A DNA stretch of 64,000 nucleotides, from assembly GCF_000576635.1 (NCBI RefSeq), contig NZ_AVFL01000020.1, positions 62,001 to 126,000 on the forward strand, given 5' to 3'. How positions within the stretch are numbered: position 1 is the stretch's first letter; every line of letters begins with the position of its first letter. Shown here in pieces: positions 56,058 to 64,000 of this stretch. The position numbers were made by a program, and so were the translations under genes. Below the pieces are notes generated by a model. The model did no database searches. It was not told the DNA's origin and saw only the letters and a program-made list of their open reading frames with translations. This DNA comes from Skermanella stibiiresistens SB22. GTDB taxonomy: Bacteria; Pseudomonadota; Alphaproteobacteria; Azospirillales; Azospirillaceae.

Positions 56058-56861
56058 ATGACTTTCACGCACCATGACGCGAACGACGCTCGGCCAAGCC
56101 CGTCTCTCCCAACTTCGATTCCGCACATCCGCACGGTCAAGCTGGACCGCCCCTGGGCGTGGCTCGCGGCCGGTTGGGACGATTTAAGCCGCGCTCCGCT
56201 GGTCAGCCTGAGCTACGGCGTTACTCTGGTCGCGATCAGTTACATGCTCGTTTTGGGCTTATCCTCCATTGGCCTGTTCTATCTGGTGTTGCCGCTGGTC
56301 GCCGGCTTCATGCTGATGGGACCGATCGTCGCGGTCGGCCTCTATGAGGTCAGCCGCCTGCATTCCGAAGGACGGCCGGCCAGTCTGATGGACGCCTTCG
56401 CGGCCTATGGCCGTAACGCCGGGCAAATCGCCGGAATCGGGTTGGCGCTGATGCTGATGCTGCTGTTCTGGGTGCGAATCGCGCTGCTGGTGTTCGCCCT
56501 GTTCTTCAGCTATCAGCCGCCGACCCTGGAGGGCTTCGTCAACGCGGTGTTCTTCACCCAGACCGGCATCCTGTTCCTGATCGTCGGCTCGGCCATCGGC
56601 GGCGTCATCGCGGCGGTGGTCTTCGCGGTCAGCGCCCTGTCGATCCCGATGCTGCTGGACCGTGACACGGACCTGTTCACCGCCATCACGACCAGCGTCG
56701 CCGGAGTCATGGCGAACTGGAAGACCATGGCCGGCTGGGCCGGGCTGATCGTCCTGTTCACCGCCGCCGGACTCGCCACCGGCTTCATCGGACTGGCGCT
56801 GGCCCTGCCGCTGATCGCCCACGCCAGCTGGCACGCCTACAAGGACATCGTCGGCCCCTGA
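56058..56861 (+). CDS. DUF2189 family membrane protein
   Basis: A 267-residue inner-membrane protein with about six membrane helices, starting RTVKLDRPWAWLAAGWDDL. GGGGAGG five bases before ATG 56058 sets the start, rather than a GTG at 56034. An inverted repeat CGATTC/GAATCG lies upstream near 55965. Function unknown. Confidence 0.85.
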   Translation: MTFTHHDANDARPSPSLPTSIPHIRTVKLDRPWAWLAAGWDDLSRAPLVSLSYGVTLVAISYMLVLGLSSIGLFYLVLPLVAGFMLMGPIVAVGLYEVSRLHSEGRPASLMDAFAAYGRNAGQIAGIGLALMLMLLFWVRIALLVFALFFSYQPPTLEGFVNAVFFTQTGILFLIVGSAIGGVIAAVVFAVSALSIPMLLDRDTDLFTAITTSVAGVMANWKTMAGWAGLIVLFTAAGLATGFIGLALALPLIAHASWHAYKDIVGP

Positions 56862-56892
56862 GCGATTCCGCCGGGGCCCTAGATCCAGGGGC

Positions 56893-57981
56893 TCAGATCC
56901 GGGGCAGCAGGCGCGTCACATGGCCCATCTTGCGGCCGGGACGCGCCTCCGCCTTGCCGTATAGGTGCAGGCGGGCGCCTGGTTCCGCGATCAGATCCGG
57001 CCACCGGTCGACATCGGAGCCGATCAGGTTCCTCATGACGGCGTCGGCGACCCGGTCGACCGATCCCAGTGGCAGGCCGCAGACGGCGCGGACCAGTTGC
57101 TCGAACTGGCTGGACGCGCAGGCGTCGATCGTCCAGTGCCCCGAGTTGTGCGGCCGCGGCGCCAGTTCGTTGACCAGCACGGCGCCCTCGCGGGTGACGA
57201 ACATCTCCACCGCCAGGACGCCGACGAACCGCAGCGCCTCGGCGATCCGGCAGGCGATCCGCTCGGCCTCGGCGGCCGTCGCGGGCGATACGGCGGCGGG
57301 TGCGATCGTCTCGTCGAGGATGTGGTTGGCGTGGCGGTTCTCGACGGCGGGATAAGCCACCATGGCGCCATCCTGCCCGCGCGCGACGATGACCGACACC
57401 TCCAGTTCGAAGTCGATGAAGCCCTCGACGATCGCGTCCACGCCACCGATCGACTTCCAGGCATCCACCGGGGCGACGTCGCCGGTCAGCTTGACCTGCC
57501 CCTTGCCGTCATAGCCCATGCGGGCCGACTTCATCACGCAGGGCGTGCCGATCTCCAGCACGGCCTCGCCCGCCTGCCCTGGGCAGCGCGCCGGACGCCA
57601 GGGCGCCGTCGCGATGCCCAGCCGGTTGACGAAGTCCTTCTCCAGCAGGCGGTCCTGGGCCACGGCGAGCACGCCGGGGCCGGGATGGACCGGAACGAAC
57701 TTGGCGATGAAGGCGAGGGTCTGGACCGGGATGTTCTCCCACTCCAGCGTCACCACGTCGACCGAGCGGGCGAATTTGGCGAGTGCCTCGTGATCGCCGT
57801 AGGAGGCGACCGTCTCGGCGGCCGAGACCTGGGCGCAGGGGCTGTCGGCGTCGGGCGAGAAGACATGGGTCTTGTAGCCAAGGTTGGCGGCGGCCAGCGC
57901 CGTCATGCGGCCAAGCTGTCCACTCCCAAGCATGCCGATGGTGCCGCCGGGGGCGATGGTCCGGACGTTTTGGCCAGTCAT
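56893..57981 (-). CDS. purK: 5-(carboxyamino)imidazole ribonucleotide synthase
   Basis: ATP-grasp enzyme of purine synthesis: AIR + ATP + bicarbonate to N5-CAIR. The 362 residues begin [21 protein letters not shown] and include the ATP-grasp [12 protein letters not shown] and [15 protein letters not shown]. The ATG overlaps the purE stop by 4 bases (ATGA). Its product is the substrate of PurE. Confidence 0.95.
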   Translation of the reverse strand: MTGQNVRTIAPGGTIGMLGSGQLGRMTALAAANLGYKTHVFSPDADSPCAQVSAAETVASYGDHEALAKFARSVDVVTLEWENIPVQTLAFIAKFVPVHPGPGVLAVAQDRLLEKDFVNRLGIATAPWRPARCPGQAGEAVLEIGTPCVMKSARMGYDGKGQVKLTGDVAPVDAWKSIGGVDAIVEGFIDFELEVSVIVARGQDGAMVAYPAVENRHANHILDETIAPAAVSPATAAEAERIACRIAEALRFVGVLAVEMFVTREGAVLVNELAPRPHNSGHWTIDACASSQFEQLVRAVCGLPLGSVDRVADAVMRNLIGSDVDRWPDLIAEPGARLHLYGKAEARPGRKMGHVTRLLPRI

Positions 57982-58517
57982 GGCGTCACCTCCGCGGGGA
58001 TATCGGCCACGGCCGCGGTCTGGCGTTCCCGCCACGCGTCCAGCCTGTTGGCCAGATCCGGATCGGACAGGGCCAGCACGGCGGCCGCCAGCAGGGCCGC
58101 GTTGATGGCGCCCGGCTTGCCGATCGCCAGGGTACCGACGGGAACGCCACCCGGCATCTGGACGATCGACAGCAGGCTGTCCATGCCCTTCAGCGAATGG
58201 CTCTCGATCGGCACGCCGAACACCGGCAGCGGCGTCATCGCCGCCGCCATGCCCGGCAGATGGGCGGCTCCGCCGGCCCCCGCGACGATCACCTTGAGCC
58301 CGCGCCCCCGGGCATTGGCGGAGTAGTCGTGCAGGCGCTGGGGTGTGCGGTGGGCGGAGACGATGCGCGCCTCGAAGGGTACGCCCAAGGCCTCCAGGAC
58401 GTCGGCGCCATGCTTCATGGTCGGCCAGTCGGACTGGCTGCCCATGATGATGCCAACCAGCGGCGCCGGATTGGAAGCGGGAACGGGTTCGAACGGTGTC
58501 GTGTCGGGGGTGTTCAC
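57978..58517 (-). CDS. purE: N5-carboxyaminoimidazole ribonucleotide mutase
   Basis: A 179-residue class I PurE that converts N5-CAIR to CAIR. Motifs [21 protein letters not shown] and [12 protein letters not shown] line the active site. The first 18 residues are a Pro-rich extension. It forms an overlapping operon with purK. Confidence 0.95.
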   Translation of the reverse strand: MNTPDTTPFEPVPASNPAPLVGIIMGSQSDWPTMKHGADVLEALGVPFEARIVSAHRTPQRLHDYSANARGRGLKVIVAGAGGAAHLPGMAAAMTPLPVFGVPIESHSLKGMDSLLSIVQMPGGVPVGTLAIGKPGAINAALLAAAVLALSDPDLANRLDAWRERQTAAVADIPAEVTP

Positions 58518-58672
58518 GATGGGCGGCCCGCTGGTCGGTGTTTCGAAGCGCCGATTATAGGAACCGCTGGCCTTCGGGCAAGCCCACCCTCCGGTTGGCC
58601 GTCAAAACGCTCTGGAGGAGTGGATGACCAATCGATGGGACGGGAGCGGGACCCAGGGCCCCCTTCCCGGGT

Positions 58673-58873
58673 TCAGGCGATGATGTCGGGCAGCAGCCGG
58701 CTTTCGATCCGGGCGATCTGATCCTTCAGCAGCAGTTTCCGCTTCTTGAGACGCTGGATCTGGAGCTGGTCGAACGGAGCCTGCTCGCCGATGCGGGCGA
58801 TCACATCGTCGAGGTCACGGTGTTCGCTGCGCAGCGAGTCCAGCTTCTGCTGCAATATTTCCTGTTCATTCAT
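58673..58873 (-). CDS. DUF465 (YdcH) family small protein
   Basis: A 66-residue helical coiled protein (LQQKLDSLRSEHRDLDDVI, LKKRKLLLKDQIARIES). The Met at 58873 is taken; an ATG at 58897 would add eight residues. Function unknown; family common in proteobacteria. Confidence 0.85.
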   Translation of the reverse strand: MNEQEILQQKLDSLRSEHRDLDDVIARIGEQAPFDQLQIQRLKKRKLLLKDQIARIESRLLPDIIA

Positions 58874-59056
58874 CGGTAGGTACGCATCTTCATGCAAAGT
58901 CTGAGCGGTCCCAGCCGGCCTGGGCAGGCTCGGACTTGGATGTCGTGGGGCGGGTTATAACAGAATTCCACGGCGCCCGTGAGAGCCTTGCATGGGTGGT
59001 TGCGGCAAAGGCACGCTTTGGTGACACTGACCCTGGATTTTGCGATAAGCCTCCAA

Positions 59057-59119
59057 GGCAACTCCCCATGGGCATCTCCCCACGGGCACTTCCCCCCTGG
59101 GCACTTCCCTCTCGGGCAC
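59057..59119 (+). repeat. Short tandem repeat in the pfkA leader
   Basis: Four to five copies of a 14-15 base unit (GGGCACTTCCC plus 3-4 variable bases) run from 59057 to 59119, ending 18 bases before the pfkA ATG. The C-rich strand could pair with the Shine-Dalgarno region or bind a regulator. Confidence 0.55.
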
Positions 59120-59137
59120 AGCGAAAGACGGGCGGAC

Positions 59138-60223
59138 ATGACGGGTGAAAAGCGGATTGGCATCCTGACCAGCGGCGGCGACTGCGCCGGCCTCAACGCG
59201 GTGATCCGCGCGGTGGTCCACCGGGCCACGCTGACCTATGGCTGGCAGGTCGTCGGCATCAAGCAGGGGACGATGGGTCTGCTGTCACGTCCAGTCGATT
59301 ACGAGGTGCTCGACCTCGACATGGTCGGCAGCGCCATGATGCGCCAGGGCGGCACGATCCTGGGCACCACCAACAAGGGCAACCCCTTCGCCTTTCCCAT
59401 GACCGACGGGACCTTGAAGGACCGCAGCGCCGAGATCGCCGGCGGCTATCGGGAATTGGGCCTGGACGCCCTGATCGGCATCGGCGGCGACGGCAGCTTC
59501 GCGATCCTCCGCAAGCTGGCGCAGCAATGCGGCATCAACCTTGTCGGCGTCCCCAAGACGATCGACAACGACATCGGCCTGACGGAGGTCTCGGTCGGAT
59601 TCGACACCGCCGTGGCGGTCGCGACCGAAGCCCTCGACCGGCTACAGCCGACAGCGGCCAGCCACGCCCGCGTCATGGTGCTGGAGGTGATGGGCCGCGA
59701 CGCCGGGCACATCGCCTTGGCGGCTGGTATCGCCGGTGGCGCCGACGTCATCCTGATCCCCGAGATCCCGTTCGACATCGACCGGATCGCCAACAAGATC
59801 CGGCAGGTGCGCAACCAGGGCCGCAACTTCGGCTTGGTCGTCGTGTCGGAAGCGGTCAAGACGGCCGACGGCAAGGAACTCCAGAGGGAGTACCTGGGCG
59901 GCGAGAAGCGGTTTGGCGGCATCGGCAATTACATCGGCGAGCAGATCGCCAACGCCACCGGCGCCGAGACCCGCGTGACCGTGCTGGGCCATGTCCAGCG
60001 TGGCAGCATGCCAAGCCCGCGCGACCGGCTGATCGCGGCGGCCTTCGGGGTCCACGCGGTCGATCTGATCGCGGAGGGCAAGTTCGACCGCATGGTGGCG
60101 TGGTCGAACCGCGAGGTGATCGACGTCTCGATCGAGGACGCCATCGCCCGCTATCAAGCGGTGGAACTGGACGGCGCCTTGGTCAAGACAGCCCGTGGCC
60201 TGGGGATCTGCCTTGGCGACTGA
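59138..60223 (+). CDS. pfkA: 6-phosphofructokinase
   Basis: A 361-residue enzyme for fructose-6-phosphate to fructose-1,6-bisphosphate. Motifs: ILTSGGDCAGLNAVIR, GIGGDGS (Gly119) and PKTIDND (Lys140). The Gly at the 104-equivalent is that of ATP enzymes, while Lys at the 124-equivalent is that of pyrophosphate enzymes, so it belongs to the mixed subgroup and is more likely ATP-dependent. ATG 59138 is chosen; in-frame sequence upstream is the repeat region. Shine-Dalgarno is weak. Confidence 0.93.
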   Translation: MTGEKRIGILTSGGDCAGLNAVIRAVVHRATLTYGWQVVGIKQGTMGLLSRPVDYEVLDLDMVGSAMMRQGGTILGTTNKGNPFAFPMTDGTLKDRSAEIAGGYRELGLDALIGIGGDGSFAILRKLAQQCGINLVGVPKTIDNDIGLTEVSVGFDTAVAVATEALDRLQPTAASHARVMVLEVMGRDAGHIALAAGIAGGADVILIPEIPFDIDRIANKIRQVRNQGRNFGLVVVSEAVKTADGKELQREYLGGEKRFGGIGNYIGEQIANATGAETRVTVLGHVQRGSMPSPRDRLIAAAFGVHAVDLIAEGKFDRMVAWSNREVIDVSIEDAIARYQAVELDGALVKTARGLGICLGD

Positions 60224-60743
60224 CACCGGCTCCGGCGCGGAGGATGGACTGTGGCGGTTCGCGCTCGACCTCTATGGCCGTCCGGGCGTCGGCGAGGCTT
60301 GCCTGTCGCTTCAGGACCGCCACGGCTGCGACGTGACCATCCTGCTGTTCGCCGCCTGGGCGGGCGCCGAGCGCGGCGTGACGCTGGATGAGGCCGATCT
60401 GGACACGGCGCGTTCGGCGGTCGGGGCATGGCACGACGAGGTGGTGCGGCCCCTGCGCGCGATCCGACGGCGGTTGAAGCAAGGTCCACCGCCAGCCCCC
60501 AACGAGCGGACGGGCGCGTTGCGCGCCCGCCTGCAAGCGGTCGAGATCGAGTCGGAGCGAATCGAGTTGGAGGTATTGGCCGGCTGCCTTCCCGACCGTC
60601 CGTCCGATCCCGGCGCCGCGCGCGAGGCGGCGCTGGCCAACCTGACCCTGGCTGCGCGGGTGCCGCGGCTGGATGACGAAACCCAAGCGGCGCTGCGGGT
60701 CATCGCCGACGCGGCGGCAAGCGGCAGAACTCCCGCCCTTTAA
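60213..60743 (+). CDS. TIGR02444 family protein
   Basis: A 176-residue helical protein of the TIGR02444 group; LWRFALDLYGRPGVGEACLSLQDRHG and DVTILLFAAWAGAERG match. The start is uncertain: TTG 60213 with GGGGA upstream, or GTG 60195; both overlap pfkA and imply co-translation. Function unknown. Confidence 0.8.
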   Translation: MATDTGSGAEDGLWRFALDLYGRPGVGEACLSLQDRHGCDVTILLFAAWAGAERGVTLDEADLDTARSAVGAWHDEVVRPLRAIRRRLKQGPPPAPNERTGALRARLQAVEIESERIELEVLAGCLPDRPSDPGAAREAALANLTLAARVPRLDDETQAALRVIADAAASGRTPAL

Positions 60744-60869
60744 TCATCGCCATCGAACTTTCGGCTGACCAAACAGTTTCCAGAGGAAATTGATTCGCCC
60801 GCATCTATCCTGAACGAACTTCGGAACGTGATGCGGGCGGATGGCTGGTCCAAAGAGAGAGCTGGCGCG

Positions 60870-61172
60870 ATGATGGAACTGATGTTCACCCTCAAGGGAT
60901 GCACTCCGGCGGTGGAGGAACGCGCGCGCCGCCTGCTCAAGTTCGAACTGGGCTTCGAGGCCACGGGAAGGACGGTGACCGTCGCGACGCTGTTCGCCGA
61001 TTGCCAAATCAGCCCGGAGGAGACGGCCCAGCACCTGATGCGGATTTCGCCGAGAGACGCGGTCGATCATCTGAGCGACTGGATCGACACCTTCCAGATC
61101 GACGGCGAGCCCTGCCCGGAACCCAAGGCGCTGGCCCGCGCCGCCCTGCTCCACGCCGGCCGCGCGGTATAG
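60870..61172 (+). CDS. Hypothetical protein
   Basis: About 100 residues, starting MMELMFTLKGCTPAVEERA, helical, with two Cys (FADCQISPEE and GEPCPEPKA). ATG 60870 is used; ATG 60831 is an alternative. No domain recognised; no good Shine-Dalgarno. It converges with ubiX. Confidence 0.55.
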   Translation: MMELMFTLKGCTPAVEERARRLLKFELGFEATGRTVTVATLFADCQISPEETAQHLMRISPRDAVDHLSDWIDTFQIDGEPCPEPKALARAALLHAGRAV

Positions 61173-61202
61173 TTCAACTCCCCGACGATCAGGCCTCGAC
61201 GA

Positions 61203-61820
61203 TCAGGAACGGCCGCGCGTCACCCCGCCCTCGTCAGCCGGCTCGCCCCAGCGACGCGCCAATCCCGCATCCAGGTCGAACAGGTCCAGCACACGGCCCG
61301 TGGTGTGGTCGATCAACTCGTCCAGCGTCTTGGGGCGGGCATACAGCGCCGGGACAGGCGGCGCCACGATGGCGCCCATCTCCGCAAGCGTGGTCATGGT
61401 GCGCAGATGCCCCAGGTGGAGCGGTGTCTCGCGCACCATCAGCACCAGCCGGCGGCGCTCCTTCAGCACGACATCGGCCGCCCTGGTCAGCAGGGTCGAG
61501 GTCACGCCGGTGGCGATCTCGCTCATGGTGCGGACCGAACAGGGCGCCACCACCATGCCAAGCGTACGGAAACTCCCGCTGGAGATCGCGGCGCCGATGT
61601 CCTGGATGGGATAGGTGACGCTCGCCAGGGCGCGGACGTCAGCCACCTTCAAGTCGGTTTCGTAGGCCAGCGTCACCTCGGCCGACCTGCTCATCACCAG
61701 ATGGGACTCGACACCCAGCCGATTCAGCGCCTCCAGCAGGCGGATACCATAGATCACGCCGGAGGCGCCGCTGATGCCGACGATCAGGCGGGTCGGGCGG
61801 CCGGCGGGACCGTCGGCCAT
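61203..61820 (-). CDS. ubiX: Flavin prenyltransferase UbiX
   Basis: A 205-residue enzyme that makes prenylated FMN for UbiD-type decarboxylases. The flavin-binding N-terminus GISGASGVIYGIRLLEAL and the later VVAPCSVRTMSEIATG and RRLVLMVRETPLHLGHL are typical. It lies 6 bases after the TrcR-like gene. No ubiD is in the window. Confidence 0.93.
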   Translation of the reverse strand: MADGPAGRPTRLIVGISGASGVIYGIRLLEALNRLGVESHLVMSRSAEVTLAYETDLKVADVRALASVTYPIQDIGAAISSGSFRTLGMVVAPCSVRTMSEIATGVTSTLLTRAADVVLKERRRLVLMVRETPLHLGHLRTMTTLAEMGAIVAPPVPALYARPKTLDELIDHTTGRVLDLFDLDAGLARRWGEPADEGGVTRGRS

Positions 61821-61826
61821 GCCGGA

Positions 61827-62537
61827 TCAGTCCACCGTCTCGTCGAAGTCCGAACCGGGACCGGCGGCGTATTTCCCATGGTCGCGATCGCCGTCGTCAT
61901 CGCCACCCTGGTCACCCCCGCGATCGTCGCCGAACCCAGTCGGCGCGTCGATCCCGGCCTCGTAGCCCTCCGACTCCTCGCCATCCTCATCCTCGGCCAC
62001 GGGTGCCGGGGCGCCCGCCGGACGACGGATGGTGGCGATGGCCTCCTCCAGCTCGCGCTGGGTGCACAGGCCCAGCAGGACCGGACTGCGCGGCTTGATG
62101 TTGGTCGAATTCCAATGGGTGCGGTCGCGCACCGCCGCGATGGTCGGCTTGGTCGTGCCGATCAGGCGGCTGACCTGGGCGTCGGACAAGTCGGGATACT
62201 GCTTGACCAGCCAGGCGATGGCGTCGGGCTTGTCGCCGCGCTTGGTCACCGGGGTGTAGCGCGGCCCCTTGGAACGGGCGACCGGCTGCGGCAGGTCTTG
62301 GATCAGCAGGCGCAGCCTGGCGTCCTCGTCCTTCTCGGCGCGCTCGATCTCCTCCTTGGAAAGCTGACCGTTGGCGATCGGGTCCAATCCGACCATGCCG
62401 ACCGCCACCTCACCGTCGGCGATGGCCTTGATCTCCAAGGAATGGAGACCGCAGAAGGCGGCGATCTGCTCGAAGGTGAGGGAAGTGTTCTCGACCAGCC
62501 AGACGGCTGTCGCTTTCGGCATCAATGGCAGGGGCAT
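61827..62537 (-). CDS. trcR: DUF1013 family protein, TrcR-like cell-cycle regulator
   Basis: A 236-residue alphaproteobacterial protein starting MPLPLMPKATAVWLVENTSL. It has a helix-turn-helix-like centre (LSDAQVSRLIGTTKPTIAAV) and conserved RTHWNSTNIKPRSPV. The C-terminal 55 residues are acidic and disordered. Family annotated as cell-cycle transcriptional regulator TrcR. GGAGG five bases before ATG 62537 sets the start. ubiX follows after 6 bases. Confidence 0.82.
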   Translation of the reverse strand: MPLPLMPKATAVWLVENTSLTFEQIAAFCGLHSLEIKAIADGEVAVGMVGLDPIANGQLSKEEIERAEKDEDARLRLLIQDLPQPVARSKGPRYTPVTKRGDKPDAIAWLVKQYPDLSDAQVSRLIGTTKPTIAAVRDRTHWNSTNIKPRSPVLLGLCTQRELEEAIATIRRPAGAPAPVAEDEDGEESEGYEAGIDAPTGFGDDRGGDQGGDDDGDRDHGKYAAGPGSDFDETVD

Positions 62538-62672
62538 CGGTCCTCCGGAAAGTCTTTGGCTGGCTCGTCGTGACACGAGCGCGACCCTTGGTCTTCAATA
62601 TAGGGGGTCGCGGCACCGTCGGCGAGCATGTTGGAATTGATGTTCTAGGAAATCGGCTTCCGGCTGTTCCGA

Positions 62673-63680
62673 TCAGGCGTCGAGCGTCAGGACGATCTTG
62701 CCGATGTGACTGCTGGTCTCCATCAGGGCGTGGGCCGCCGCCGCCTCCCTGAAGGGGAAGGTCTGGTGGATCAGCGGCTTGACCTTGCCCGCCTCGATCA
62801 GCGGCCAGACCTTGGCGCGCAGGGCGTCCGCGATCTTGCCCTTGTCGGCCACCGTGCGCGGGCGCAGCGTCGAACCGGTCAAGGTCAGCCGCTTGATCAT
62901 CACCGGGGTCATGTTCAGCGTCACCTTGGCACCGCCCAGGAAGGCGATGTTGACGTGCCGTCCGTCCGGGGCCATGCAGCCGATGTCGCGTTGGATATAA
63001 TCACCGCCGACCATGTCGAGAACCACGTCGACACCCTTGCCGCCGGTCAGTTCCTTGACGACCTCGGCGTAATCCTCGGTCTTGTAGTTGATGCCGCGGT
63101 CGGCGCCCAGCCGCTCGCAGGCGGCACACTTGTCGGCGCTGCCCGCCGTCGCGAAGACCTTGGCGCCGAACGCCTTGGCCAATTGGATCGCGGTGGTGCC
63201 GATGCCGCTGGAGCCGCCATGGATCAGCAGGCTCTCGCCGTCGGCCAGACGTCCGCGGTCGAACACGTTGGTCCAGACGGTGAAGAACGTCTCCGGCACG
63301 CCACCGGCCTCGACCATGCTCAGACCCTTGGGGATCGGCAGCACCTGGGGAGAGGGCGTCACGCAATACTCGGCGTAACCGCCACCCGGCACCAGGGCGC
63401 AGACCTTGTCGCCAACCGAGAACCCCGTCACGTCGGCGCCAAGGGCGGCGACCTCACCGGCCACTTCCAGGCCGGGAAGATCGGAGGCGCCCGGCGGCGG
63501 CGGATAGGCCCCCTGGCGCTGCAGGACGTCCGGGCGGTTGACGCCCGCGGCCTCGACACGGATCAGCACCTCGCCGGGGCCGGGCTGGGGAACCGGACGG
63601 GTTGTCGGTCGCAGCACGTCGGGACCGCCGGGGGCGGAGATCTCGATCGCGGTCATGGTGTGCGGCAGTGCGGAGGCCAT
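62673..63680 (-). CDS. NAD(P)H quinone oxidoreductase, PIG3 type
   Basis: A 335-residue zinc-free medium-chain dehydrogenase. N-terminal GPDVLRPTTRPVPQPGPGEV, LQRQGAYPPPPGASDLPGLE and the nucleotide-binding GGSSGIGTTAIQLAKAFG are those of PIG3/QOR proteins. AGAGGAA seven bases before ATG 63680 sets the start. Divergent from the DUF1192 gene. Confidence 0.92.
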   Translation of the reverse strand: MASALPHTMTAIEISAPGGPDVLRPTTRPVPQPGPGEVLIRVEAAGVNRPDVLQRQGAYPPPPGASDLPGLEVAGEVAALGADVTGFSVGDKVCALVPGGGYAEYCVTPSPQVLPIPKGLSMVEAGGVPETFFTVWTNVFDRGRLADGESLLIHGGSSGIGTTAIQLAKAFGAKVFATAGSADKCAACERLGADRGINYKTEDYAEVVKELTGGKGVDVVLDMVGGDYIQRDIGCMAPDGRHVNIAFLGGAKVTLNMTPVMIKRLTLTGSTLRPRTVADKGKIADALRAKVWPLIEAGKVKPLIHQTFPFREAAAAHALMETSSHIGKIVLTLDA

Positions 63681-63803
63681 GGGCTTCCTCTTGAAGGCTT
63701 CGATCGATTGCGGGATAGACTGGCACATGTACCCCTAGGCGAAGGTCGTTACAAGCGGACTTGGGGGTGACGCACCCTGATTTCCGACGCGAAAGGACGA
63801 GAA

Positions 63804-63986
63804 ATGAACATGGAAGACCTGGAACCGGCGAAGAAGCCCATCGTCAAGAAGGACCTGACGGTGATGTCGATCGACGAATTGCGGGACTACATCGCCGGGT
63901 TGCGGACCGAGATCGAACGCGCCGAGGGCGCCATCGCCGCCAAGCAGGCCCATCGCAGCGGCGCCGAGGCTTTTTTCAAGAAGTAG
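63804..63986 (+). CDS. DUF1192 family small protein
   Basis: A 60-residue helical protein with the DUF1192 core MSIDELRDYIAGLRTEIERAE and the tail AEAFFKK. Complete in the window. Function unknown; common in alphaproteobacteria. Confidence 0.88.
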   Translation: MNMEDLEPAKKPIVKKDLTVMSIDELRDYIAGLRTEIERAEGAIAAKQAHRSGAEAFFKK

Positions 63987-64000
63987 GAATGGCTTCACGG

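Noticed and set aside
59057-59119. CRISPR array
   Set aside because: Units are 14-15 bases with no spacers; it is a simple tandem repeat in a leader. No other repeat-spacer pattern was seen.

Overview
The window is dense, high-GC bacterial chromosome with no rRNA, tRNA, insertion sequence, phage or CRISPR array that I can see. It looks like a free-living alphaproteobacterium, most probably a member of the Rhodospirillales (Azospirillum/Skermanella-like). Reasons: ffh-rpsP gene order; several families largely confined to alphaproteobacteria (DUF1465/RcdA, DUF1013/TrcR, DUF1192, DUF4169); an alphaproteobacterial-type glutamate-cysteine ligase; two AsmA-like proteins; a ROSE-like leader on an hsp20 gene. 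The genus is inference only.

Layout. 1-2.2 kb: rpsP (partial) and ffh, then a 620-base gap holding a possible 25-codon ORF framed by inverted repeats. 2.2-2.8 kb: VapBC-type toxin-antitoxin pair. 2.9-7.8 kb: divergent LysR regulator and PrpF/GalD-type isomerase with an NMT1-type ABC importer. 7.8-10.2 kb: metallo-beta-lactamase-fold hydrolase and pentapeptide-repeat protein. 10.3-11.8 kb: MarR regulator with two tautomerase-superfamily enzymes (MSAD-like and cis-CaaD-like), with the same imperfect palindrome in front of marR and in front of the first enzyme. 11.9-15.0 kb: haloacetate-dehalogenase-like hydrolase, rsmE and gshA in one operon. 15.3-18.4 kb: hypotheticals, efp, suhB-like. 18.6-22.2 kb: OmpA, MotA/TolQ-like and MotB-like genes, a candidate ion-driven envelope complex. 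22.5 kb: Rpn-type nuclease. 23.5-27.4 kb: cysPTWA sulfate importer. 27.5-34.3 kb: AsmA, ohr/ohrR, acyl-CoA ligase, formyltransferase-like plus glycosyltransferase pair. 34.5-40.3 kb: prpE, ECF sigma/anti-sigma pair, metY, hydrolase. 40.3-42.7 kb: LysR, second haloacetate-dehalogenase-like gene, thioesterase. 42.7-46.5 kb: chemoreceptor, hsp20 with RNA thermometer, RcdA-like protein, rpmE. 46.7-52.0 kb: ABC exporter, Rrf2 regulator, secreted hypothetical, PAS protein, 3-hydroxybutyrate dehydrogenase. 52.2-64 kb: very large AsmA, purEK, pfkA, ubiX, TrcR-like regulator, quinone oxidoreductase and small conserved proteins.

Functional themes. Most of the region is housekeeping (translation and secretion: ffh, rpsP, efp, rpmE, rsmE; purine synthesis: purEK; glycolysis: pfkA). 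Thiol and sulfur metabolism recurs: cysPTWA, metY, gshA, ohr/ohrR and a four-cysteine Rrf2 regulator. The most distinctive accessory theme is a set of enzymes carrying the catalytic residues of dehalogenases: a cis-CaaD-like protein beside an MSAD-like protein, and two alpha/beta-hydrolases with the haloacetate dehalogenase residue set. Each is in a different regulatory setting.
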